This document shows positions 24,211 to 34,694 of a stretch of 64,000 bases of DNA, piece by piece. Under the pieces are notes generated by a model that was given only the letters and a program-made list of their open reading frames with translations, was not told the origin of the DNA and ran no database searches. Each line of letters begins with the position of its first letter. The stretch's first letter is position 1. This DNA comes from Sorghum bicolor (taxonomy: Eukaryota > Streptophyta > Magnoliopsida > Poales > Poaceae). The DNA lies in contig NC_012875.2 in the NCBI RefSeq assembly GCF_000003195.3, positions 33,274,314 to 33,338,313 of the forward strand, in the 5' to 3' direction. A program made the translations under genes and the position numbers.

Positions 24211-25695
24211 AACGGGGTTACTCCAGTAGTTACGTCCTCAAGCATCTCAGGGCAGTGATTGCCTGAGTGCCCAGTATCTCCAGTGTGTGTGTGCTCGTAG
24301 ACCTAGGTTTTTCACTTGGAGTCTGGGAGTTGAAAAACTCCTTCATATGTTGCTCGAAGTGTACCCGCTCATAGAGACAAGGCAGAGATCAAGTGCATGG
24401 GCCCTGTTGGTGGAAAACACCAACAGAACCAAAAGTGTATTTGTTCTCTCTAACCTTAAGCATAGTGAGCAAGACAAAGTTGATGGATAATAAGATCATG
24501 AGTGTAGCATTTAAAACATTTGTTAGATCAGATCGCTCAACCTAATGGAAAGATAATCTATCTATATTTATGTTGTTTTTTATAAAATATATCTTCCAAA
24601 GATTGAGTGTGCAACATTTTAGTTCATATGATTAGGAGTGTGGGATCACAAAGGTGGAAGGACTAAACATATTGAATCGATTGGGTTGGTTAATCTAGAG
24701 TTGTAAATCATACATGTTTGTCTCTTTTATTTATGTGAACGCCAAAACCAAGGAGAAGCTTATAAAATTGATAGTCAAGTACCTTAAGATGTTACCTTAC
24801 TTGAAGAGTGATGGTACAGTATCACCTTGTGGAAGCTTTCCTTTCTTAGCGGTTGTGCATCGTGTTTGTGGCACCCTCCATGGATCATCTCTTGTGAGCT
24901 ATGTCTTCCTTGTGTAAATTGTTAAACTTCATGTGTCTCTCTCTTTGTCTCCAATGTGAGTTTATCTCAGGACTTCCCAGATCGATATTGAAAGTTTTCC
25001 TGCAGAGGTTAGTCCAACAAAATATCCAATATCTACTATAGCATACTATCGGCTCAAAGATCAACCTAGACACCATGTCTAATTTGATTTAGGAGGGAAT
25101 TTTAACCTAAGCATCATGCTTAATTTAAAATCCCTTGGAAGTAAGATCATCATTCCTCAACTAAGCACCAAGCTCAATTAAGAGATAAATGAAACTACTC
25201 CAAACCTAGATATATACTAAAGCAAATAAAGGTAGCATGAGAGCATTTATAGAGATCTACTCAAGTGGAGATGAAGTAGTGTGATTAGTATTTAACAAAT
25301 TGAGCATGTCTCAAAGGTAGGGTCAACCAATATAGCAACATGGCAAAGGATGTTTTTATGTAAAGTACTCCCCCAAGCTTGAATTTTGCAAAATTCAAGT
25401 TTGGATGAATTTAATTCAATGTTGTATGATCATTGGTTGGACATACCTTGTGCTTGTCATTCATCCGATCTTCTTGCTCCAATCCTAGAAAGGTTAGTGA
25501 CAAGAATACCTGAAGGAATATTTTTACAATTATCCTTATATGCTCAATACACAAGGTAGTGTTGCAAATAATTAAAAGCTCATGTTACGATCTGATCAGT
25601 GCTTGTTTTAGGACACTAAGCTTGTCCTTGGGAAACCATCAATTTATGTCAGCGAAGTGGTTTCCCCTCCAACGCTGACCTATATCAAGATCAAC
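24211..25695 (-). other. Non-coding interior of element B between gag tail and protease
   Basis: About 1.5 kb without a clear gene. It holds an internal purine-tract copy (25367-25380) and a perfect hairpin (24404-24426), both shared with element A. On minus, codons near 24370-24280 (EFFNSQTPSEKP and after) look like a decayed gag C-terminus, with stops before the protease frame. Confidence 0.6.
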
Positions 25696-25908
25696 TCAAC
25701 GAGATCTGCAAAATTTATTATAGACATATGCATCGACAACCGCCCTTTTAAAGTTTTTATAAATAGAAAGGAAGTGGGGGTTGGAGATCTCGAATGTGGT
25801 GATGTTGGAGAGACCAATGGATTGTGAAGATGTTGCATATGAGCATGGAGTAAATGAAGTGGCTATGAAATAAATTCCATGCTCATTAATGCTTAGAGTG
25901 AAATCCAT
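25696..25908 (-). CDS. 70-codon gag-tail ORF retained in element B
   Basis: An ATG at 25908, in good context (CCACATGGA), opens a 70-codon frame ending at a TGA. Apart from the first seven or so residues it matches the C-terminal tail of gag in element A (14150-14341) and in the left element (4275-4465), including SQSIGLSN, TTFEISNP and DAYVYNK. Everything between the primer site and this tail, meaning the whole gag domain, is deleted in element B, yet the tail stays open. Differences from element A are about half synonymous. It could be a small protein, or a leftover around a cis-acting RNA packaging signal. I cannot tell which. Confidence 0.45.
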   Translation of the reverse strand: MDFTLSINEHGIYFIATSFTPCSYATSSQSIGLSNITTFEISNPHFLSIYKNFKRAVVDAYVYNKFCRSR

Positions 25909-26001
25909 GTGGTATGGTGAAAATGGTAAGGTGAGTGTGGTAAAAAAGGAAGAGAAAAAGGATACACGGACGACTTGGTTCGAAACTAGCACAGCTACCG
26001 T

Positions 26002-26019
26002 TCCCCGGCAACGGCGCCA
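26002..26019 (-). other. Primer-binding site of element B, tRNA-Asp type
   Basis: The minus strand reads TGGCGCCGTTGCCGGGGA, a full match to the tRNA-Asp-type site. It lies seven bases inside the LTR at 26027. Confidence 0.85.
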
Positions 26020-26026
26020 GAAAGCT

Positions 26027-27305
26027 TGTTGGGTATTTTAAACTTAAACAGAAAAATCCACAAGCGCACGGATACCGATGTAGCTTTCACCCGGGAGTAT
26101 TCCAGAGTATCGCTTTTCCACAGAGAACGTGAGTGTACTAATTAAGATCCAAGATCGCCCAAGGATAACTATATAATTATTTTTGGTGGGAAGAGAGGAA
26201 GTTTCCAGAGAGTTCTCTAGTTGATCTAAGAATCAAGAATTACTTCAAGATTATCTATATCGGGACATCAGAGCACTAACCACAGAAAGAGATGAGAAGG
26301 GGGCTAGGAAGGTCTGACTATGGTCCTACATACACCGATCCGAACGAGGTGGAATACGTCGACCGTTAGGGCTGTCACTACCCTAAGGCTACCACAACAA
26401 TCCGTAGGATTAGGTGCAATTCCAGGTAATCGCAAGACTAAACACCACGTCTAATCTATTAATTACTACTCTAGCGTTGTAAAGACTAGAGCACTAGATG
26501 CAAGAGGGAAACCAATAAATAACTTGAATGTAAATAAAAGTAATTAGAGAACTCAGGAATTATGAATTGAAGAACCTGGAGAACGATGAAGAACGAACCA
26601 GTTGCTGCAAAAGTACAATGTTGAGGAAGATCCGACAGATCCGGCTCCTCCTCCGCTCTCCTCTTCTCTCTCCCTATTTTCTAGATTACATCAAGAACTA
26701 ACTAGAACTAGAACTAGAGGAACTAGAACTTGAACTAGATGAACTAGAACTAGAACTAGATGAACTAGAGGTAGAACTAGAAGAACAAGAGGGATCCTCT
26801 CTACTTGGATGAAGAATTGAAACCCTAACTTTGATTCTGTAGAAGAGGTATGATCTCCAGGGGCCAGGGGGTCTGGTTTTATAGTCCCTTCAAGTGAATA
26901 TGGGCCGTTCGATCAAATCGACATTGATTGAACGGTTATCCTTGATCCTTTAGGTCGGTGGAGCAATATCCCAAAAGAGAGTCCTGATTGGACTCTGGCT
27001 GAGGGCGGGCGCCCAGGAGAGTAGGGCGGGCGCCCTGCCTCCGAGCCTGATTGCCTTCCCATTCGTTCCCGTGGCTTCTGGAGTCTTCTAGATGGTAGAA
27101 AATTGCGCGGCACATTAATATCTCTATGTAATCCCGACGTGTGGGCCTTTCTTCCGTATTTCCTGATAACCCCCTGCAGAAATAGACAAACACCAAAACT
27201 CGTGGAATTCTGTCAGATAAAACCTTAAGTCTAGGTGTTGGTTGCATTCAGATCCTTTTCCATGATTAGTTGATAGTTAAATGTGAGCATTAAGGACCGT
27301 CAACA
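26027..27305 (-). repeat. 5' LTR of element B
   Basis: 1279 bp, TGTTGGGTATTTT to CCGTCAACA. The minus-strand TATAAAA is at 26877-26883. The hexamer array lies at about 26690-26795. It carries two GGGCGGGCGCCC motifs (about 27001-27040), whereas the other LTR copy has one because of a roughly 28-bp indel. Confidence 0.92.
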
Positions 27306-28719
27306 TAGCTCGCATCGAATCAGGCAGTCGAGAAACTGCGTGCGCCAGTCGAACGGTCGACCGGGTCGCTGTTCTACCTCCATTACTTCCGCTGCCGCTA
27401 GCAGTGCCTCGATGGCGTCGGTTTGTTGGGGGGCGGTGGTTTCGACGTCAGCCCCGGAGCCCAGGTCGACGGATGGCTCGTGCAGATCTCTCGAGAATGC
27501 GTCTGGCGGGACCGTGCCTCGAGTCGACGCGATCTTAGCGAGTTCGTCGGCCGCCTCGTTGTAGCGTCGGGCGATGTGGACAAGTTTGAGGCCGTGGAAC
27601 TTATCCTCGAGCCGACGTACCTTCTTGCAGTATGCCTCCATTTTTGGGTCGTGGCAGTTGGAGGCTTTCATCACTTGGTCGATGACGAGTTGGGAGTCGC
27701 CTCGAACGTCGAGGCGCCGAACTCCTAGCTCGATGGCGATCTTCAGCCTATTGACAAGGGCCTCGTATTTCGCAACGTTGTTGGATGCAGCAAAATGTAT
27801 CCTGATGACATACCTCATGTCAACGCCTAGGGGTGAGATGAATAGCAGGCCCGCCCCAGCTCCTGTCTTCATGAGAGACCCATCGAAATACATCGTCCAT
27901 AGTTCTGCTTGAACTTGAGCCGGAGGGAGCTGGGAGTCCGTCCATTCTGTGACGAAATCCACCAGAGCTTGAGACTTGATAGCTTTGCGGGGTGCATAAG
28001 TGAGAGTCTCACTCATGAGCTCGACCGACCATTTGGTGATTCTTCCCGTGGCTTCCCGACTTTGGATGATCTCACCCAAGGGGAAGGATGAGACCACCGT
28101 GATAGGGTGGCCGAGGAAGTAATGTTGCAGCTTGCGTCGGGCGAGGATCACCGCGTAGATTAGCTTCTGGATCTGCAGGTACCGTGCCTTGGTCTCTGAG
28201 AGTACCTCACTGATGAAATAGACTGGCCTCTGGACTGGCAGCACATGCCCCTCTTCCTGCCTCTCGATCACCACTGCTGCACTGATGACCTGGGTCGTCG
28301 AGGCAACGTACAGAAGCAGAGGTTCTGCGGGTTGAGGTGGGACCAGGACCGGGGCAGAGGTCAGTGTTTTCTTTAAGTTATCGAGGGCTTCCTCGGCTTT
28401 GGGGGTCCAAGAGAAACGCTCGGCTTTTTTCAAGAGCCGATACAGTGGCAATGCCTTTTCTCCCAACCTCGAGATAAAACGACTTAGCACCGTCAAACAT
28501 CCCGTGACCTTCTGCACTCCCTTGACGTCTCGGATTGGCCCCATTCTTGTGATGGCCAAGAATTTCTTGGGATTGGCCTCGATGCCGCGTTGGGAGACTA
28601 TGTATCCTAGGAGCATGCCTCGGGGTACACCAAAGACGCATTTCTCAGGATTGAGCTTGATCTTGTTGGCACGTAAGCAACTGAAAGCGATCTCGAGGAC
28701 CTAAATCAGGTCACCTCGT
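27306..28719 (-). pseudogene. T1 reverse transcriptase end, RNase H and second RNase H-like domain (fragment)
   Basis: Read on minus from 28719. After an in-frame TAG (DLI/VLEIAF, at about 28700) the frame continues through the RT thumb (GYIVSQRGIEANPKK), the RT-associated RNase H (ALDNLKKTLTSAPVL, then LLLYVA and VYFISEVL) and a second RNase H-like domain (WTMYFDGS, EALVNRLKIA, VRGDSQLVID, ADELAKIAS). The second RNase H fold is the Tat-lineage signature. The segment is bounded by element C on the right and element B on the left, with target duplications at both junctions. Confidence 0.88.
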
Positions 28720-30237
28720 TGTTGACACTAGCTAACACCACTTAGATACTAGGTTGTCATCCCTAGCATGGAGCCAGAGTGTACAAAGGTATTTATAAAT
28801 GTAAAGGCTCTCTAGAAAATAATCTATTCTATGCGCAAGCGCACAAATAAAACACCTCATTGTAGCATTTCACCAGGATAAGTATTCTAGATATCGTTAT
28901 TTATAATTTTGCTCAAGGGATCTCAAGAAGATGAAATTAAATCAAGGGGCAAAATCTATCAAGGCATAGACTAGAGATAAACTTGCAAGAACATGATTAC
29001 TAATGAGAAACTCGTCACACAGTCACATACTTTAGCAGGGGGTAAACCATAAAGATAATGATAATGAATTATAAGTTCATGGGTAGATAACACAGCGATT
29101 AGAAAATAGACTACTCCTCATATATGTAGGTGATGTCGGATTAGCTAGAGAATGGATTCTAAGTTATCTACTAACTACTAAGTCACAATCTACTCTAGTT
29201 ATCTACAAGATCATATATAGCATAAAAGACTCTTCATTCATGTATAAGGAACATTGATAAAGTAAATCAGAGCATCGCATGACTTACTCCACAATACCGG
29301 TTCTGCCTGTCCTATCAACGGAGGGTGGACTATATAAGAATCAACGAAGCTGTCACTATCGCGAACTACCACACGACCCGGCCAATAGGATACATTTGCA
29401 GATAAATAACATCTAAGCACCACGCTCACATGTGATCTATCACCTAACTCCCTCGCGTCAAGAGCTAAGCGCTTTGCAAACTTATACATAAACTCATTAT
29501 CAATTAGAACTATATCAAATATAGAACTAGAGCATACTAAGAACATAATAATTAGAGACATAATGCAATTATAACAATAGAATTAGAGAAAGATATGAAT
29601 AATACCAATCTTTATTACCGAAGATCCGAATCCAGAGCGTAGTGCTCTACTTCTCTAATTGCTATCTAATCAACCTCTAAACTTGAAGGATTAGGGAGTA
29701 GCTAATTCTAATTCTCTGTGGGAGAGAAGCTCTAAACCCTAACTTTGATGGCTACCTCTGAATAATGATTTCTCCTCTTCTCCTCCCTCCAGGGGGGTTT
29801 GGCCTTGGTTTTATAGTCCTCTCAAGTGAACGTGAGCCATTGGATCAAACCGACATAGATTGTATGGTTTAGATTGATCCTTTAGGTCGGTGGAGCGTAG
29901 TCCCGAAGCAGAGTCCTGATTGGACTCCTGACCTGGGCGGGCGCCCAAGGGGGGTGGGCGGCCGCCCTGCCCCCGAGCCCGATCGTGCTCTCGTTCGTTC
30001 CCGTGGCTTCTGGACTCTTCTAGATTGAGGAAAATTGTGCGGCACGTAATTATCTCGTTGTAAACATGACATGTGGGCCTTCTCTCCATATTCTCTGATA
30101 AACCCCTGCAGAAATAGATAAACACCAAAACTCGTGGAATTATGTCAGATAAAACCCTAATTCTAGATGTTTGTTTCATATTGATCCTTTTTCATGTTTA
30201 TTTGATTATTAATTTTAGTACTTAAGGACCGTCAACA
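28720..30237 (-). repeat. 3' LTR of element C
   Basis: 1518 bp, TGTTGACACTAGC to CCGTCAACA. The minus-strand TATAAAA is at 29809-29815. A GC block with GGGCGGGCGCCC and GGGCGGCCGCCC lies at about 29936-29970. By eye it differs from the partner LTR at roughly twenty positions. Confidence 0.92.
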
Positions 30238-30252
30238 AACTCCCCCAAGCTT
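30238..30252 (-). other. Polypurine tract of element C
   Basis: The minus strand reads AAGCTTGGGGGAGTT against the LTR start TGTTGACGG. Confidence 0.83.
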
Positions 30253-32243
30253 ACCCTTTGCTCGTCCCTGAGCAAACAGCTAAACTCAGATGGATCAGGA
30301 GTTGCTTCGTTGTTTTCTTTCCTAACAGGCACACATGCTTTTATATAAAATTCTTCCAGATTCGAGTGAAGTGTCATGAAGTTTAGTACCTGTATGTAAG
30401 TCTTAAGTCATTGAAAGACAAAATATTTAAGTCAAGCACTATTCCTCTTGTCTATACTTCACCATTGTTCCAGAGTTTTTCATAAGTTTTCAAAATAAAA
30501 CTCAGAGTTCCCAGCAATGATTCTCTCAAGTCTCTCTATATGTGGTATTTGTGGATCCTTACCATAATGTCACTTACCTATAGCTAATGGAATATTTAAG
30601 TGGAGCTCATAGGAGTGAAAAAAATAGCTCATACATATGTTGTCTAATCGAGCTATTGATCCAAAGGAACCCAGCATATAATTAAATCAAGATGTGCATG
30701 TGTGGTGGAGTTAATGATAGTGATGATAAAAAATGTATAAGTAATAATAAAACTTAGTTCTCATTGCTCCTCATATTGCTATCTCTCCTCCTCTTTGATC
30801 TTTTCTTTGGGAGAACATGGGCTATCTCTTTTTCTTTTTCTTTTCTTTTTTTTTCAGGAGGGTAGTAGATACCCCTAATTCTACTGTCGGACACTTGTCC
30901 ATTTTTTCCACTCAAGTGGGCATCTTTGTACCCCTAATTCTACTCCGGACACTTGTCCATTTTTACCTCTCGTCTCACTCTTTTTATTTGTTTTTCGAGG
31001 TTCCGGGCACTTGCCCCTTTTTATTTCCTCGCATATTTTTGCATAACTCATGCCTCTTCTGCATTGAATCTTTTTAGAGAGAGAGAATAACAATATTTGG
31101 GACAGTGAGTGATAATATTTTTAGCAATTTTAATGATTGGTGATGAATGGTGTGGTAGGTGTGTGCAAGTGAATATCTTAATTTAACCACATGAAAAGCT
31201 CCTAAGGGTCTACACAGCTCGATCAAACTCAATGTAAATATAGTAAAAGATGTTATAGCAAGTATGGCTATGGTAGGTAGTTTTGTATGCTAGGAACTCA
31301 TCATGTGATTTGCAAGTTTCCAAAATAAATCTCCAGAACTCAGTGTAGTAGAAACAAGATGAACAGTAGCTCAACTTTATATCATGCCTTTCTCTTACCT
31401 AGACTTTAATTTTATGCTTCCCAAAGATAGTAATTTTAGTTTTAGTAATTCCTGGAAGAACTCTAATATAGAAGCTAGGTACTTGTAACAGAGCAACTGT
31501 TCATCATTTCCATCATATATCTTTTTGGTCTTTTTGTTTTTCTAGAGATTAAACTTAGCAGGCGAATAAAGCACACTTATCTACACACTCTTTTTATTTT
31601 GTTTTTATGTTTATAAAATGCAGTAAATTAAAGCAAGAAAATATTTATTTGGTTTTCTAGGTTTTTTCCTTTTAAGATAAAATACTAAAGTAGAAAAGAA
31701 TAAATAAGAAGAGCAAATAAAAACTTACTTGATAAATTTGGGAGGAACTCCCCCAAGCTGGATGCTGTGGGGGTATAAACCCCTATACCCTTACGGCTAG
31801 ACTTCGGCCAGGAGGCTTGGCCCATTACGAGACGAGTTCAAGGCTTGATCCGACAACCTGGAGTTTCGCACAAGGAAACAAGATGTGGAGATCCAGCAGG
31901 ATTCTAGTCGGTTAGAATAGGAATTGATATCGAATTATCCATGGCAATTGTAACCGACTAGGATTAGTTTCCGGATCTGTAACCCTGCCCTCCAGACTAT
32001 ATAAGGAGGGGCAAGGGACCCCCCTAGGACACATCATATTCTCTCAACACAAATCAATACAACCAGACGCAGGACGTAGGTATTACGCCAACTCGGCGGC
32101 CGAACCTGGATAAAAAGCTTGTCCGTGTCTTGCGTCACCATCGAGTTCGTAGTTTGCGCACCGTCTACCGATAAACTACTACCGTGGGTATACCCCAAGG
32201 TAGACTGCCGACCAGCTTTCGTCGACAGTGGCTGCCGTCGGTC
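30253..32243 (-). other. Non-coding 3' region of element C, with an inserted short LTR
   Basis: No credible gene. At about 30865-30985 a segment of roughly 60 bp is repeated in tandem (ACCCCTAATTCTACT followed by CGGACACTTGTCC). One copy of this unit is also found at about 17255 in element A and 21640 in element B. An internal purine-tract copy lies at 31746-31760. The stretch 31766-32227 is a foreign LTR, listed separately. Confidence 0.65.
31766..32227 (+). mobile_element. Short solo-type LTR of another Ty3 family
   Basis: It begins TGTGGGGGTATAAACCCC and ends CTTTCGTCGACA (462 bp). It contains TATATAAGGAGGGG (box at 31998-32004) and a typical leader rich in CAACAC/ACAATC words. No internal sequence or second LTR is present. 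Flanking pentamers GATGC and GTGGC do not match, so this is either an old solo LTR with a mutated duplication or a product of unequal recombination. Orientation is inferred from the TATA box. Confidence 0.7.
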
Positions 32244-33800
32244 TTACCCGAGGTTCCAGAACCGCATCATGGTTGTAATGTTGTCGTTCATTGTTGTTGT
32301 ATCTTGTCTTAGCTCTTCTACTGCAGCTGCATGGTCCTGGTTCTATTTTTGTTGTTCTTACAGGAGTCTTCCATGTTCTGCTTGCGTGTTCTGGATGTCG
32401 AGGAGGGTGTTGTCGGTGCGAGTGAAGAAAGCACCGGCCTCTTGATAGTAGTCATTCGTGAAAGCGTAGGAGGCGTCGGAGTATCGTCCTGCATCAAATT
32501 GGGGTGGAGGTCTGGATCCTGAAGCTCCGTATGGATCAGTGGAGTACCTGCCCGTATGAAAAGACGGGTTTGTCCACTGGTGATCTTGGCTCTCCGGCCA
32601 TGTCTCCTCTGTTGGCTCTTGTGGTTGCGCATGTGGAGCCCATGGGTCTCGAAGGACTCGAGGGTTGTAATCGCAATAATGCAGGTGCGCTACTTCTTCT
32701 GGTCCAGGGTCAGCTCCATACCAGGTGCGTTCTCGGTGAGTGGTTATCCTTTCAGATGCCACTCGCTGTGGAGTTCTCTAGTTCACTGGTGTTGCTGCAA
32801 TCTCAATCAAAAAGTTTTGCACAACGTAGAGGCCAAGGTTCGGGTTAGGTAACCGAATCTTTCCTTTATCATCATATAGCATATACATTATATTTCCCTC
32901 TTTCTTTAACATCTGAGCCTATCTAAATGTGTCATAGCCATGATAAATTCTTAATTCTTCTATGAAATCCAATGACGAGTTTTCTAGTAAGTGAAGATTA
33001 GTGGCTAGACGAGTGATAAGTGAAGTACATCCTACTGGTCCCTGAAGACTAGGTATACTAAGCCAATGTGAAACTAATAGTGTAACAGGTGAAGTGGGTA
33101 CTTTACTAATAGCAGCATATAAAAGTTGTAAATCTCCTACTCTTACTTTCCTAATATCATCGCGATAGAAAAGATTGTACCCAAGCCATTTGTGAAACAT
33201 CCTAAGAGTGGGGTGTTCCATGTCACTGGTTCGGGCTTGACTGTAAAAATTATCTCTAGATATTTCTCTCCAGAACTGGTGTCTCTCAAAATTGGGTAAA
33301 TAGGAGTCAATGTTCAGGATGCATCTTGAAGAGAAACCATGATGGTCGCTTAGCTCTCTCCAAGACAACATAATTTCCTGTTTGAACATCCGAAAAACAA
33401 TTCCCCCCTCATAGTATTGTAAGGTGCAAAGAAATTCGAGGGTGAGAAGACGAGAACCCAGCTCAGTTATATTCCAAAAATTTGTCCAACCCATCATTTG
33501 AAAAATTAAGTCGAATTCAGTGTCCATACCTGTTTCTTGTAGTAGGATTGGATCGAGAGTAGGGGTGTGAATGAAATCTTTGTTCTTCAGTTGCTGATAG
33601 ACTTCCTTCTCTCTTCGAGTCTTCAGTCCAAGGTCTCCTATCTTGAGAAGGACCTTAACTTGCTGACCTGATGAAGATGATGGGGCTTGTGTGGGTGTCG
33701 GGTCGACGCTCATCTCTGATGGTTGTGAGGAGTGTCGGGATGAACTCCTTGTACCAAGGTTCTTGATAGCCTTCCCTGCATTCTTAACCTTCTTAAACAT
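32244..33800 (-). pseudogene. Athila-type extra ORF of element C
   Basis: On minus the ATG at 33800 begins a basic N-terminus (MFKKVKNAGKAIKNLG). A Ser/Pro linker follows, then a globular region with QMMGWTNFWNI, LLTLEFLCTL, SWRELSDHHG and HKWLGYNLFYR. This resembles the ORF found in Athila elements and their grass relatives, known from memory of the family. The frame runs on to a stop at 32244 but has in-frame stops near 32919, 32778, 32355 and 32343. A splice-acceptor-like TTTTGTTTGCAG ends at 33802, one base before the ATG, with branch-point-like CTAAC and a long pyrimidine tract upstream. Function unknown; structural or envelope-like roles have been proposed for the class. Confidence 0.7.
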
Positions 33801-34694
33801 CCTGCAAACAAAAGTTGGCAAAAACACAACTGGTGGAAAATGTGAGATAAAATGTTAGTGGTCAGCTGTCCGGAGTGTTAGTAGTCCAGGGGTTAATCGT
33901 TCAAGACAAATTTCTATTTTGGTAGAGCCTCCCCCTAAACAACTTTTACTTCCGCTTAGACAACGGGATCACTACTTGCTAGGTGACAATCACTCTCTCA
34001 AAAGAACTCCAACCTTCCCTTCCACTCTCCTCTTTCTCTCTACTCTCTTCTCTTCACTACAAGAACTCCTTCTCGGGAAACTGAAACTTGTGTGGTTTTC
34101 TGGAGAGTTTGTGTGAAGAGAAGGGGAGCTGGAGGTGGCCTTTTATAGGAGGAAAAGGGGATAGGGCGGGCGCCCTTGGTAGGTGGGTGGGCGCCCACTT
34201 GTGATGCCCATCCTGGGTGTGCCTCGTCCACTTGCTTCCTTGCTTTGATCTCACGCAGAACAATGTTGTGTTGGTAGTGGTTGGACGGTGGAAAGATGTC
34301 AGGTGAGTGGAAACATATTGGTGGATGAAATTATATGATGGGATGTATGTGAGGTGAAGTGTATGATATGTGGGACCCAAAGAGTGTGGGTCATGCTTCT
34401 AGAAGATTAATATAATTAAATATAATGCAGGAAAATCTATGAGAATTAACACTTAATGAAAATGATAATGAAGAATATTTTTGTGCCTCCACAATAATTA
34501 ATAAATATGGGTTGTTACACACCACGAATATTATTTATATGGGGCTTTTTGATTATTATAATTATGCTATGACTAATGCAAAAATTAATTATGCAAGAAT
34601 TTAAATATGAGAAAAATAATGCGGATAAATACCGATTTACCTCCCGGTGAGGGTTTGGGATTTTTAGGTCCCCCAAGCTGGACCTCCAAATCTT
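33801..34694 (-). other. Non-coding region upstream of the Athila-type ORF, probable internal leader and intron
   Basis: About 890 bp between the protease stop and the downstream ORF. On minus it shows in order a GC block (34164-34198), a TATA box (34141-34147), a CT/AG-rich leader with no clear ORF, and a 3' splice site at 33802. I see no other gene. Confidence 0.55.
34141..34147 (-). promoter_or_regulatory. Candidate internal TATA box of element C
   Basis: The minus strand reads CCTCCTATAAAAGGCC, about 340 bp upstream of the ATG at 33800. Two GGGCGCCC-type motifs like those of the LTRs stand 20-50 bp upstream of it, and a CT-rich leader follows. The layout is that of a promoter for the Athila-type ORF. 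Confidence 0.5.

Larger units (their letters stand above)
19646..27305 (-). mobile_element. Element B: minus-strand, heavily deleted non-autonomous LTR retrotransposon
   Basis: LTRs 19646-20895 and 26027-27305 flank a 5.1-kb interior. The target duplication TAGCT (19641-19645 and 27306-27310) is exact. The primer site lies on the right and the purine tract on the left, giving minus orientation. Coding remnants are a 70-codon gag tail (25696-25908) and protease pieces (23294-24210). The rest of gag and all of reverse transcriptase and integrase are absent. Confidence 0.93.

Noticed and set aside
32119..32852. Plus-strand frames across the solo LTR and the Athila-type ORF
   Set aside because: No family resemblance; they are shadows of the minus-strand pseudogene.
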